Assembly (NCBI RefSeq): GCF_036075115.1
Contig: NZ_CP107958.1
Coordinates: 8,680,001-8,744,000 of the forward strand
DNA: 64,000 nt
Reading direction: 5' to 3'
DNA from: Streptomyces sp. NBC_00377
GTDB lineage: Bacteria; Actinomycetota; Actinomycetes; Streptomycetales; Streptomycetaceae
The notes below the pieces were generated by a model. That model had not been told where the DNA came from, ran no database searches, and was given only the letters and a program-made list of their open reading frames with translations. Shown piece after piece: positions 16,845 to 27,394 of the stretch (position 1 is its first letter; each line of letters begins with the position of its first letter). The position numbers and the translations under genes are program-made.

Positions 16845-18968
16845 GTGTCCGAGGCCGCGTCCACCGATCATTCTGCGGACTTCGGCCCGCAGGCACTCGA
16901 ATCGGTTCTGCTCGGGTTCGCGCGGGACAGCGGCGCCATCGTCAGCGGGGTGTATCTGCTGGCGCCCGACGAGCCCGCCCTGCAACTGGCGCTGCTGAGC
17001 GGGGTGTCGTGGCGGATCGCCGTTCCGTGGGCGCGGGTGACGCTGGAGGCCGCGACCCCGGTCGCCGACGCCGTACGGGAGCGCCGTCTGGTGTGGATCG
17101 GCAGCGAAGAGGAGTGGGCGCGCCGCTACCCGAAGATGGCGCTCGTCCTGCCCCACGCCTTCGCTCTGGCCGCCGCCCCGATCACGAGCGGCCCGACCGT
17201 GTGGGGCGGCCTGGTGGTGCACTGGCCCGCTTCGCACCCCCCGACGCTGAGCCCGGGGGAACGCGAGGAGTTGCGGGGCGTCTGCGACCGTCTCGGCGAG
17301 ATCCTCCGGGAGGCCGCCGACGCGGGCCACCGCATGCTGGCCGGGCCCGAGCCGTACCTACTGCCCCCACCGCGGACCCGCGCCGCCGGGCAGCACGAGG
17401 CACAGGCCGCGGTCGACTTCGCCGAGCGCCTTCCCGACGGCTGCTGCTCGCTGGACGTGGACGGCCGGATCGTCTTCATCACCACCGCGGCGGCACGCCT
17501 CCTCGGCGTCGGCGTCTCCGACCTGCTGGGAGCACGGCCGTGGGAGGCGCTGCCGTGGCTGGACACTCCCGTCGCCGAAGACCGCTACCGGTCCGCGGCC
17601 CTCAGCCGCCGGCCCACCTCCTTCACCACGCTGCGCCCGCCGGACCACTGGCTGTCCTTCCACCTGTATCCGGACGCCACCGGCATCAGCGTGCGCATCG
17701 TCCGTGCCCTGGCAGCCCACCCGCCGGACCCTCCGCTGCTGGTCGCCCCGGCGCCGCCCGCCGAACCGGGCCGCGCCACCGCCCTCTACGCCCTGACGCA
17801 CCTCGCGGTCGCCCTCACCGAGGCCGTCGGCGTGTCCGACGTGGTGGACAGGGTCGCCGACCAGATCCTGGCGGCCTTCGGCGCCCGGGCCCTCGCCCTG
17901 ATGACCGCGCAGGACGGGCGACTCGGGATCATCGGCCACCGCGGCTACCCCGCCGACCTCATGGACCGCCTCGACGCCATCCCGCTGACGTCCGACACGC
18001 CCTCGGTACGCGTGCTGACCAGCGGGATCCCCTGTTTCTTCGGCAGCTTGGCGGAGCTGGAACGGGAACATCGCACGGCCGTCCTCCAAGGAGGTATGGC
18101 CGCGTGGGCGTTCCTCCCGCTGATCACCACCGGCCGCCCGGTCGGCTCCCTGGTCCTCGCCTACGACCGGCCCCATCCCTTCCCCCCACAGGAACGCGCG
18201 GTCCTGACCGCCCTCGCCGGACTGATCGCCCAGGCTCTGGACCGCGCCCACCTCTACGACGCCCAACACCAGCTCGCCCGCAACCTCCAGGCCGGCCTGC
18301 TGCCCCGCACCCTGCCGGACGTCCCCGGACTGGAGGTCGCCGCCCGCTATCTCCCGGCCGGCCACGGCACGGGCATCGGAGGCGACTTCTACGATTTCAT
18401 CCGCCTCGACGAGACGAACGCCGCCGCGGCCATCGGCGACGTCCAGGGCCACAACGTGCAGGCCGCCACGCTCATGGGGCAGGTCCGTACCGCCGTCCAC
18501 GCCGGCGCGGGCGCCTCTCCCGGCGAGGTCCTCGCCCGCACCAACCGCCTGCTCGCCGACCTCGACCCCGGCCTGTTCACCAGCTGCACCTACATCGACA
18601 TCGACGTGGCCCGTCACCACGCCTGTCTGGCCACCGCCGGGCACCCGCCGCCGATCCTGCGCCACCCGGACGGCCACACGGAAGTTCTCCACCTCGAGCC
18701 CGGTCTCCTGCTCGGCATCGACCGCGCGGCCGAGTACCCCACCACCGAGATCGCCCTGCCACCCGGCACCGTGCTCGCGCTGTACACCGACGGACTCGTC
18801 GAGGCGCCCGGTGTCGGCATCGGGGACGCCATCCAGAGCCTCGCCGACCAACTGGCCCGGATCCGTACCCCCAACATGGAGGCCCTCGCCGACAGCCTGG
18901 TCGACGACGTCCGCCGGTCCGCGCTGCGCAGCGACGACGTCGCGTTGCTCCTCATCCACTCACGATGA
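16845..18968 (+). CDS. GAF-PAS-GAF-SpoIIE (PP2C) protein phosphatase
   Basis: 707 residues. GTG 16845 has GGAGG upstream (16829-16833). Order of domains: GAF-like (about 15-165, ending WGGLVVHWP), PAS (about 195-285, GCCSLDVDGRIVFITTAAAR), GAF (about 315-460), and a SpoIIE/RsbU-type PP2C domain (about 480-707) with metal-binding residues in GGDFYDF, IGDVQGHN, LYTDGLVE and SDDVALL. Such proteins dephosphorylate STAS anti-sigma antagonists so that a stress or development sigma factor is released. Likely partners in the window are the STAS gene at 53.4 kb and the RsbW-like kinases at 20.0 and 54.0 kb, though many others exist in these genomes. Confidence 0.92.
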   Translation: MSEAASTDHSADFGPQALESVLLGFARDSGAIVSGVYLLAPDEPALQLALLSGVSWRIAVPWARVTLEAATPVADAVRERRLVWIGSEEEWARRYPKMALVLPHAFALAAAPITSGPTVWGGLVVHWPASHPPTLSPGEREELRGVCDRLGEILREAADAGHRMLAGPEPYLLPPPRTRAAGQHEAQAAVDFAERLPDGCCSLDVDGRIVFITTAAARLLGVGVSDLLGARPWEALPWLDTPVAEDRYRSAALSRRPTSFTTLRPPDHWLSFHLYPDATGISVRIVRALAAHPPDPPLLVAPAPPAEPGRATALYALTHLAVALTEAVGVSDVVDRVADQILAAFGARALALMTAQDGRLGIIGHRGYPADLMDRLDAIPLTSDTPSVRVLTSGIPCFFGSLAELEREHRTAVLQGGMAAWAFLPLITTGRPVGSLVLAYDRPHPFPPQERAVLTALAGLIAQALDRAHLYDAQHQLARNLQAGLLPRTLPDVPGLEVAARYLPAGHGTGIGGDFYDFIRLDETNAAAAIGDVQGHNVQAATLMGQVRTAVHAGAGASPGEVLARTNRLLADLDPGLFTSCTYIDIDVARHHACLATAGHPPPILRHPDGHTEVLHLEPGLLLGIDRAAEYPTTEIALPPGTVLALYTDGLVEAPGVGIGDAIQSLADQLARIRTPNMEALADSLVDDVRRSALRSDDVALLLIHSR

Positions 18969-19313
18969 ACGCCGAGTGCGGAGCCGAGCGCGCACGGGCC
19001 GCGGGACGCAGGATCAGTACGGAGGCCGCCGCCTCGACGCACGGCAACAACCACACCGCTGGTCCGCACGTCTGTCCGACCCGCCGGGGACGCCCCGGGT
19101 CCCGCACCCCGGTGAGAGCGCACTCGGCAGGCCGCCGTCCGGTTCCGCGGACGCCGAGCACGAGCGCGCCCGGCACGAGCCGGGTGGGCCGGCCAGGCAC
19201 CCGGCGACGCCGGGCGGAACAGCCGCCGCGCCGACCGGGACGACCGCTGCGGTCGAGGAACGCGCCCACCGGGACGACCGCCGAGGCCGAGGACCTCGGA
19301 CGCCCGAGGCGCG
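18969..19313. other. Gene-free stretch between phosphatase gene and lyase fragment
   Basis: About 345 bases, very GC-rich, with no supportable gene and no clear hairpin. Confidence 0.4.
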
Positions 19314-19784
19314 TCAGAACGCGTACCGGATGCGCAGCCACGGAGCCCGGGCGGCGACCAGCGCACGAAGCCGCCCCACCGCACGCCCCTTGGCGGGGCT
19401 GGCGTAACGGACGTTCAGCGCGCCGTTCTCGGAGCGTTTGGTCTCCTGGAGGTCCGGCCGCCACAGGACGTCCTCGGCACGGGGGTGCCAGCCGAGGTTG
19501 ACCTCGTGCAGCTCCTGGTTGTGCGTCAGCATGATCACCTCGGCGTCGGCCTGCCGCTTGACCCGGTCGGGCAGGACGCCGTCCAGCTGATCGAGGAGTT
19601 CCGCCCAGGCCTCCTCCCAGCCGGGGCGTACGACCACGGGGGAGAGGTTGAAGTGCGCCTCGTAGCCCGCGTCCAGGAAGTCGGCCGCCGCGGCGATCCG
19701 CTCGGCGACCGGTGAGGTGCGCACGTCCAGCAGCCGGGGGTCCTCCGGGGGCATCACCGAGAAACGGACCCAGTGCTCGGGGTG
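19314..19784 (-). pseudogene. C-terminal fragment of spore photoproduct lyase-like protein
   Basis: About 157 residues from EHWVRFSVMPPEDPRLLDV to a C-terminal WLRIRYAF. RFSVMPPED, RTSPVAERIAAAADFLDAGY and RPGWEEAWAELLDQLDGVLP align with the last half of B. subtilis SplB (RFSIN, GTSPLDKRIEAA, GWEEGY). The radical-SAM core with CxxxCxxC, needed to repair spore photoproduct, is absent. Upstream of about 19784 the frame has no SplB-like sequence, and another frame (FDPTGTLMRHPPTASDG) is open instead, so the 5' part has been lost or replaced. ATG 19757 could start a shortened 147-residue product, but it would not be catalytic. Confidence 0.7.
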
Positions 19785-19958
19785 ACGGGGCCGGGGCCCA
19801 GGGCGTCGAGTCCCAACAGGGCGTCGCAGTCACCGTCCGAGGCGGTGGGCGGGTGGCGCATGAGGGTTCCGGTCGGGTCGAAGCAGAACTGAACATGCCG
19901 CAACGGATGAATCCGCGCTTTCAACTGTACGGGCCGCCCCGGACGCTCGAGGTCGTGC

Positions 19959-20393
19959 TCACTTCTCCGCGTGCGCCGGGCCCGGGTCGGCGCCCGCCTG
20001 GAAGCAGACGGTCACCTTCTTGCCGCGCGGGCAGCGATAGGCCTCCCAGCGGTCGGCGAGCGCATCGACCAGCAGCAGACCGCGCCCGCCCTGGGCCGCG
20101 TTGCCGGGGTCGCGCTGCTCGGGGAGCTGGGGCGAGGTGTCGTGCACGGTCACGTGCAGGCACTCCTCGTCCCAGGTGAGGATCAGCTGCGCCGCGCTGT
20201 GGGCGTGCACGTGGGCGTTGGTGACCAGCTCGGACACGGCGAGGAGCACCGCGTCGACGAGGTCCGGGTCCCGTTGCGCCCAGCTGAGCGTCGCCAGATG
20301 TTCGCGGGTCCAGTCCCGGGCGGCCTTCACTCCGCTGCTCACCGGCAGCGAACGCGCCCACCCGACAGCCCTCAGCGATGAGTCCTTCGCCAC
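19959..20393 (-). CDS. RsbW-like ATP-binding protein (anti-sigma factor kinase type)
   Basis: 144 residues. GTG 20393 has GGAAGGA 6 bases upstream. A single HATPase_c domain of the GHKL type: N box ELVTNAHVHA, G1 region HDTSPQLPEQ, G2 region GGRGLLLVDALADRW. This matches the short Streptomyces regulators that bind sigma factors or phosphorylate STAS proteins. The gene is 99 bases beyond the ABC permease on the same strand and may be separately transcribed. The target sigma factor is unknown. Confidence 0.88.
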   Translation of the reverse strand: MAKDSSLRAVGWARSLPVSSGVKAARDWTREHLATLSWAQRDPDLVDAVLLAVSELVTNAHVHAHSAAQLILTWDEECLHVTVHDTSPQLPEQRDPGNAAQGGRGLLLVDALADRWEAYRCPRGKKVTVCFQAGADPGPAHAEK

Positions 20394-20491
20394 TGTTGTC
20401 CTTCCTTTGGCCGACCAGCCGCCTTCGTGTTCCGTCTGCCCCGAAACCGCAGGTCCAAGGCGGCCGCGAGGGAGTCTTGCGAAACGACGGG

Positions 20492-22786
20492 CTACGCCAC
20501 CGCACTGAGCGTGTCCGCGAGCCGGCGCCGGGCGGCACGGGTCGCGGGCAGGGCCGCGAGCGCCAGGGCGCCCAGCAACGCCGCCGCGCCGAAGGAGGAC
20601 AGGGCGACAAGGGACGGCCGGTGGGCGATGCCGGCTCCGATGCCGCTCGAGCGGCCCTGGGCGTCGATCAGCCACAGGGAGAGCGGCAGGCCCAGGGCCA
20701 GGGCGACGGTGACCGCGGCCAGTACCGTGCACCCGGTGGCCGTGACGGTGATCCCGGTGATCTGCCGTGGGGACAGACCGATCGCCTTGAAGGCGAGCAG
20801 ATCCCGTTCGCTCTCGCGCACGGCGCCGCCGATGGCGGTCAGCAGGTCGACGAGCCCGATCAGCGCGAGCACGCCGAGCAGGCCCACGACCACACTGCGC
20901 AGGGGCGACAGGCCGTCGGCGGGGTTCGTCACGATGTGCACGTCCAGCTGCCCGGGACCGGCCGCGGCGGTCAGTTCGGCGGCGACGCGCTGCGGATCCG
21001 CGCCGTCCCGCAGCCGGACCTGGTACAGCGTCGACCGCAGTTCGGGGTCGTTCTCGCGCAGGGTGTCGAGCGAGGTGGAGATGACCCGGCCGGCGTTCTC
21101 GGGCTCGATGCTGCGGCCCACGACGTGGAGGATCTGGGGCCGGCCGCTCACCGTCGTACGCACCCAGTCGCCGACCCGGACGTCCAGGAGGTCCAGCAGC
21201 CCCTGTCCGGCCACCGCCTCGTCGGGACCGTGGGCGGGCCGGCCCTCGGCCAGCGTGTAGGGGTAGGGGTCCTCTCGGGTGCCGAGGCCGCGCAGGGCGA
21301 TCGTCGCCGTCTGGCCCGGGACCAGGGCCGCCACCTCGACGCCCGGATAGGCGGCGGCGACCTCGGGACTGCGCGTCAGCAGCGCCCGGGTCGCGGCGTC
21401 GCTCAGTCCGTCGTCGGCGCGGACGGTGAGCGCGGCCGCAAGCCCCATCTCCTGCGGTGTGCTGTGGAAGCGTTCGATGGTCGTCCACGCGCTCATCGCC
21501 ACCACGATCAGCGTCAGCGGCAGCGCGAGGCGGGCGATCGTCGCGAGCGAGCGGGGGCGGCGGCTGAAGGTCCGGTGCCAGCCGAGGACCAGCGCGGGCG
21601 GCAGCCGCAGACCGAGAGCGCGCCGGGCCGCGCCCGACAGCCGTCCGCCGGCGGGGGCGGCGGTCCGCGGCACCGGGACGGGAGGCACCCGCCCCGCCCG
21701 CCAGGCCGCCAGCCCCGTGGTCGCGCCGATGAACAGCACCACCCCCACCGGTATCCCGACCAGGGTCGCCGCGTGTCCCGGCAGCCCCTGCCACACCCCG
21801 ACCGCGTCTCCCAGGCGGCCCGGCAGCCGGCTGCCCAGCACCTGGGTGAACGTCGCGGCGGCCACGGCGCCGAGCAGCGCGTACGCGAGGTGCTGAAGCA
21901 GGAAGACACGCATGACCTGGCCCGGTGTGAAACCGATCGCCTTGAGGATCGAGATGTCCCGCAGATGACCACGGATGCGGGTGCCGATCGCGCCGTGCAC
22001 GGCGAGTCCGGCGGCGGCGAGCGCGCCGAGGCCGAACAGGCCCAGTATCTGTCCGAGCAGCCGGTCCTCGCCCTGCGCCTCGGCCCGCGCCTGCTGCCAG
22101 GTGGAGACCTCCCGCACGGCGCCGGCGCCGAGCACGGTGACCGCGCGCTGCACGGCGTAGTCGGTGTCACCGGGATCCGTCAGGCGAAGCCCGATCACCT
22201 GACCGCCGTCGGCGCGGGCCCGCGGCACGGCGGCCGGCAGTGCCCAGACGAGGCCCGGCTGCTCGCCCGGCCGGAAGCGCGGCTCAGGGCTGTCGGCGAC
22301 GCCGAGCACGGTCAGCGGGGTGCCGCCGCCGGGCAGGGTGAGCACGTCCCCGGGCTCGGCCAGCAGCGCCCGGGCGAGGCTGCTCTCCAGCACCACGCCG
22401 TCGGGCGCCGCCGCATCGAGCCAGCCGCCGGAGACGAGCAGGGGGCGTCCGACGGCGGGCCGGGCGGCGGTGCCGCGCAGCTCGACGAAGGCGCGGGCGC
22501 CGCGGGAGGCGACCGTGGTGGAAGCGGTGGGGTAGGGGCCCGCGACGGACTCGACGCCGTCCAGTGCGGCGACCTTGCCCGCCTGCGCCGAGGGACCGGT
22601 GTGGAGCCACACGTGTGCGCCCCGGGACTGTGTGAAGACACGTTCCCAGGGGTTCGTCGCATACCCGAAGAGGGCCGTGGCCAGCAGCAGGGAGGCGACG
22701 ACGCCGACGGTGGCCAGCACCAGGAACAGCGCCTCGCCGCGATGTGTCCGCAGGTCCGAGTGCGCCCAGCGCAACGTGGCTCGCAC
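20492..22786 (-). CDS. ABC transporter permease, FtsX/MacB type
   Basis: 764 residues with two FtsX-like halves. The first transmembrane helix (EALFLVLATVGVVASLLLAT) is followed by a large extracytoplasmic domain, then three helices including GHLRDISILKAIGFTPGQV; the pattern repeats with a second helix, a second external domain, and a closing helix group with ESERDLLAFKAIGLSPRQI. The alanine-IxxLKAIG-type coupling helices occur in both halves, so it can pair with an ATPase as a monomer. It lies 3 bases after the ATPase stop and after a PadR regulator. Such exporters move lipids, peptides or drugs, or act by mechanotransmission; the substrate is unknown. Confidence 0.93.
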   Translation of the reverse strand: MRATLRWAHSDLRTHRGEALFLVLATVGVVASLLLATALFGYATNPWERVFTQSRGAHVWLHTGPSAQAGKVAALDGVESVAGPYPTASTTVASRGARAFVELRGTAARPAVGRPLLVSGGWLDAAAPDGVVLESSLARALLAEPGDVLTLPGGGTPLTVLGVADSPEPRFRPGEQPGLVWALPAAVPRARADGGQVIGLRLTDPGDTDYAVQRAVTVLGAGAVREVSTWQQARAEAQGEDRLLGQILGLFGLGALAAAGLAVHGAIGTRIRGHLRDISILKAIGFTPGQVMRVFLLQHLAYALLGAVAAATFTQVLGSRLPGRLGDAVGVWQGLPGHAATLVGIPVGVVLFIGATTGLAAWRAGRVPPVPVPRTAAPAGGRLSGAARRALGLRLPPALVLGWHRTFSRRPRSLATIARLALPLTLIVVAMSAWTTIERFHSTPQEMGLAAALTVRADDGLSDAATRALLTRSPEVAAAYPGVEVAALVPGQTATIALRGLGTREDPYPYTLAEGRPAHGPDEAVAGQGLLDLLDVRVGDWVRTTVSGRPQILHVVGRSIEPENAGRVISTSLDTLRENDPELRSTLYQVRLRDGADPQRVAAELTAAAGPGQLDVHIVTNPADGLSPLRSVVVGLLGVLALIGLVDLLTAIGGAVRESERDLLAFKAIGLSPRQITGITVTATGCTVLAAVTVALALGLPLSLWLIDAQGRSSGIGAGIAHRPSLVALSSFGAAALLGALALAALPATRAARRRLADTLSAVA

Positions 22787-22789
22787 AGG

Positions 22790-23539
22790 TCAGTCCTTCA
22801 GCTCGAGCACCGCGGGCATCCCCCTGCCGGGCGACGGGGTGCCGTCCAGTTCCGCGTCGTCGGCGATCCGGCCGTCGAAGAAGCTGATCACCCGGTCCGC
22901 GGTGCTCGCCATGCGGGCGTCATGCGTGACCAGGAGGATGGTCTGGCCACGCTGATGGAAACGGGACAGCAGCCGGGTCACCTCACGGGTGCCCTTGCTG
23001 TCCAGGCTGCCCGCGGGCTCGTCCGCGAGCAGCAGCGGAGGATGGTTCACCAGGGCCCTGGCCAGTGCCACCCGCTGCTGCTCGCCGCCGGACAGCTCGC
23101 CCGGCATGCTCCGTTCCTTGCCGGCCAGGCCGAGTTCGGCCAGCAGTTCCTCCCGCTCCGCCCGTGCCCGCCTGGGGGAGACCCCGGCCAGCAGCGCGGG
23201 CAGTTCCACGTTGTCGGCGACGGAGAGGTTGGAGACGAGGTTGAAGAACTGGAAGACGACGCCGATACGGCGCCGGCGCGCCACGGCCCACTGCGCTTCG
23301 CTGTAGCCGTCGGTGCACACGTCGTCCAGCCAGATGCTGCCGCTGTCCGGCCGCTGGAGGCCGCCCAGCAGATGCAGCAGCGTGGACTTCCCGGCGCCGG
23401 ACGGACCGGTGACGGCCACGAACTCGCCCTGCCGCACGCACAGGTCCACGCCGCGCACGGCACGGGCCGGCGCCCCCTCGCCGTGGTGGGTCTTCACGAG
23501 CTTCTCGGCCCGCAGCGCAGGAGCGTTGGCGTCTTTCAC
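22790..23539 (-). CDS. ABC transporter ATP-binding protein, LolD/MacB type
   Basis: 249 residues. Walker A GPSGAGKSTLLHLLGG, Q-loop in GVVFQFFNLV, signature LSGGEQQRVALARAL, Walker B PPLLLADEPAGSLD, and switch His in VTHDARMAS. This is the MacB/LolD subfamily that pairs with FtsX-type permeases. Its start overlaps the PadR stop by 4 bases, and the permease follows directly, so regulator, ATPase and permease form one operon. Confidence 0.95.
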   Translation of the reverse strand: MKDANAPALRAEKLVKTHHGEGAPARAVRGVDLCVRQGEFVAVTGPSGAGKSTLLHLLGGLQRPDSGSIWLDDVCTDGYSEAQWAVARRRRIGVVFQFFNLVSNLSVADNVELPALLAGVSPRRARAEREELLAELGLAGKERSMPGELSGGEQQRVALARALVNHPPLLLADEPAGSLDSKGTREVTRLLSRFHQRGQTILLVTHDARMASTADRVISFFDGRIADDAELDGTPSPGRGMPAVLELKD

Positions 23540-24051
23540 TGCGGCTCCTCCAGTTCCTCCTGGCAGCGCTCCAACCAGTCGAGGTCGGCCTGCAGGTGCA
23601 GCATGGCGCCCTCGACGAGCAGCCGGGCCGTCCGGTTGTCCCGGTGCTCGCCCGTGACGAGTTTCGACAGGGTGCGCATGGTGTTCAGGTAGTGGCGTCG
23701 TTGCTTGTTGATCAGGGCGATCTGGTCGGCGAGACCGGTCTGCGGGGCGAGCGCGAGCTTCATGAAGAACTCGTCACGCAACCGCGGTTCGTCCGACGTC
23801 TCCTCGTACCAGACGCGCAGCGCTTCCTGCCCGGCCCCGGTGAGGTGGTAGATCTTCTTGTTGGGCCGACTCGACTGCTCGACCTCCTCGCCCTCGATCA
23901 GTCCCGTCTTCTCGAGGCGGCTCAGAGTCACGTAGATCTGGCCGATGTTCGGCTGAGGGTACGCGGCGCCCAGCAGCCGCTCAAGGTCCTGCTTGAGCTC
24001 GTAGCCGTGGGCCGGGCCGCGCGCCAGCAGGGCCAGGAGGGGCAGGCGCAC
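23536..24051 (-). CDS. PadR-family transcriptional regulator
   Basis: 171 residues. GTG 24051 has GAGGAGGAC upstream. The winged helix opens with LLALLARGPAHGYELKQDLE and contains IGQIYVTLSRLEKTGLI; the C-terminal helical domain (about 90-171) mediates dimers. It heads the exporter operon, so it likely represses it until an exported compound binds. A 15-bp dyad lies 54 bases upstream, between this gene and the divergent sugar-binding protein gene. Confidence 0.93.
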   Translation of the reverse strand: MRLPLLALLARGPAHGYELKQDLERLLGAAYPQPNIGQIYVTLSRLEKTGLIEGEEVEQSSRPNKKIYHLTGAGQEALRVWYEETSDEPRLRDEFFMKLALAPQTGLADQIALINKQRRHYLNTMRTLSKLVTGEHRDNRTARLLVEGAMLHLQADLDWLERCQEELEEPQ

Positions 24052-24104
24052 TCGTGCTGTCCTCCTCGCAGCCTCGTATTGTGTTCCAGGCCCTAGTATC
24101 GCCC

Positions 24105-24119
24105 ATACCTAACGGGTAT
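24105..24119. promoter_or_regulatory. Dyad in PadR / sugar-binding protein divergent promoter
   Basis: ATACC-TAACG-GGTAT, 5-bp arms, in the 124-base divergent gap. It contains TACCTAAC (24106-24113), which recurs twice upstream of the alpha-glucosidase gene. GATACT and TATACAT -10-like hexamers flank it on the two strands, so a bound protein would affect both promoters. Confidence 0.5.
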
Positions 24120-24175
24120 ACATAGCCTCTGACTCCGGGCGAGGGTGCCCGGCGCCGGTGTACAGGGAGGAACCT

Positions 24176-25444
24176 ATGCGGTGGATACGCGCCGCCGGTA
24201 GGGGTCTCCTCGTCCTCGCTGTCGTGCTGGCCGGTTACGGAGCGTCCGGCGCCCATGCGGCCGTGGGGCCGCCTGGCCGCGGACCGCTCACCCTGGCCAC
24301 CGCGGGCGACCTCACCGGCTACCTCGGCCCGCTGCTCCAGGGCTGGAACCGCGCCCACCCCGGCGAGAAGGTCACGCTGGTCGAACTGCCGGACTCCGCG
24401 GACGAGACCCGCGCCCAGATGATCACCGATCTGCGCGACGGCGGCCGCAGCCGCTTCGACGTCCTGAACATCGACGTCGCCTGGACCTCGGAGTTCGCCG
24501 CCGCCGGCTGGATCCGCCCGCTGCCGCGAGACCGGTTCCCGCTGGGCAGCTTCCTCGGGCCGGTCGTGGACACGGCGATGTACGACGGCCGGCTGTACGC
24601 CGTCCCGTACGTCACCAACGCCGGGCTGCTCCTCTACCGCAAGGACGTCCTCGCCGCCGAGGGCATTCCGCCGCCCCGCACCTGGGCCGAACTGGAGCGC
24701 GACGCGAAGACCGTCGCGCCCAGGCACGGCCTCGACGGCTACGCGGGCCAGTTCCTGCCGTACGAGGGCCTCACCGTGAACGCGGCCGAGGCCGTGTACT
24801 CGGCGGGCGGCACGATCCTCGGCGACGAGGGCGACCGCGTCACCGTCGACTCGGCCGCCCGGGAGGGCATCGGATTCCTCGCGCGCGGCGTCCGCGAGGG
24901 CTGGGTGCCGAAGGAGGCTCTGACCTATACGGAGGAGGAGTCCCGGCAGGCCTTCCAGGACGGACGGCTGCTCTTCCTGCGCAACTGGCCGTACGCGTAC
25001 GTCAGCGCCTCGGCCGACGGGTCGGCGGTCGCCGGCAAGGTCGGCGCCGTCCCGCTGCCCGGCCGCGACGGGCCCGGGACCAGTGTGCTCGGCGGCTCCA
25101 ACCTCGCCGTCAGCAGTCATGCCGAGCATGCCGACACCGCCGCGCGCCTGATCGCGTACCTCACCGGCGAGGGCGTCCAGCGGCAGGTGCTCACCAAGGG
25201 GGCACTGCCCCCGGTACGCGCGGATCTGTACGAGGACCCGGAACTGGTGCGCCGGTTCCCGTATCTGCCGACCCTGCGCGCGAGCATCGCGACGGCCGAG
25301 CCGCGGCCCAAGAGCCCCCGGTACGACCAGGTCAGCATGGTGGTGCAGGCGGTCGTGCACGACGCGATGGCCGGGCACTCGACGCCCGAGGCGGCGGTGC
25401 GCCGACTGGCCCGGGAGCTGGCGGACATCTCCCGCCGCGGCTGA
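24176..25444 (+). CDS. Sugar ABC transporter substrate-binding protein without lipobox
   Basis: 422 residues. ATG 24176 has AGGGAGG 5 bases upstream. The signal peptide (RGLLVLAVVLAGYGASGAHA) carries LAGY where a lipobox LAGC would stand, so the lipidated Cys is missing. The mature part is a family-1 solute-binding protein: GDLTGYLGPLLQGWNRAHPG, VEGxxxAVPYVTNAGLLLYR-type hinge (LYAVPYVTNAGLLLYRKDVL), and WPYAYVSA. It has no permease directly beside it; the nearest sugar permeases are 3.3 kb downstream behind another binding protein. It may share them, or serve as a soluble scavenger or sensor. Confidence 0.88.
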   Translation: MRWIRAAGRGLLVLAVVLAGYGASGAHAAVGPPGRGPLTLATAGDLTGYLGPLLQGWNRAHPGEKVTLVELPDSADETRAQMITDLRDGGRSRFDVLNIDVAWTSEFAAAGWIRPLPRDRFPLGSFLGPVVDTAMYDGRLYAVPYVTNAGLLLYRKDVLAAEGIPPPRTWAELERDAKTVAPRHGLDGYAGQFLPYEGLTVNAAEAVYSAGGTILGDEGDRVTVDSAAREGIGFLARGVREGWVPKEALTYTEEESRQAFQDGRLLFLRNWPYAYVSASADGSAVAGKVGAVPLPGRDGPGTSVLGGSNLAVSSHAEHADTAARLIAYLTGEGVQRQVLTKGALPPVRADLYEDPELVRRFPYLPTLRASIATAEPRPKSPRYDQVSMVVQAVVHDAMAGHSTPEAAVRRLARELADISRRG

Positions 25445-25490
25445 CCTCCGTCAGCCGACGCCGTTCATCCCGACGGCGATCACCTACTTA

Positions 25491-25501
25491 CATGTTAGGT
25501 A
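25491..25501. promoter_or_regulatory. Left copy of CATGTTAGGTA inverted repeat
   Basis: CATGTTAGGTA, the exact reverse complement of TACCTAACATG at 25606-25616. The pair are separated by 104 bases in the gap before the alpha-glucosidase gene, a spacing compatible with DNA looping by one regulator. Confidence 0.5.
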
Positions 25502-25584
25502 ACGTCGACGTATCAACCGGGTGCGTTTTGTCCTGGTAAACACCTCTTTACGGCCAGGCCTGGCAGATATCTGCTGTCCGTTCG

Positions 25585-25616
25585 TTGACACCCCCGTGAG
25601 ACGCCTACCTAACATG
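25585..25616 (+). promoter_or_regulatory. Putative promoter and operator of alpha-glucosidase gene
   Basis: TTGACA at 25585-25590 is a consensus -35. TAACAT at 25611-20 region (25610-25615) is a possible -10 at a long 19-base spacing and lies inside TACCTAACATG (25606-25616), the right copy of the inverted repeat. A bound repressor would cover the -10. Confidence 0.5.
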
Positions 25617-25653
25617 CATGCATAACAGTCAGCCCGCACAGACAGGCCAACGG

Positions 25654-27312
<1,659 letters not shown>

Positions 27313-27394
27313 GCGACTCGGCTTCCCGGTCCCTCAACTCCCGCCCGTCAACTCCCCACCCCGGTAACTCCCCATTCCCGAAGGGACATCAACG

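Noticed and set aside
17358..18959. Minus-strand frame opposite the SpoIIE phosphatase
   Set aside because: No domain content; mirrors the codon bias of the plus-strand gene.
19800..19926. Minus-strand frame FDPTGTLMRHPPTASDG as the missing 5' part of the photoproduct lyase
   Set aside because: It does not resemble SplB and lacks the CxxxCxxC motif, so it is not evidence of a simple frameshift in an otherwise intact gene.
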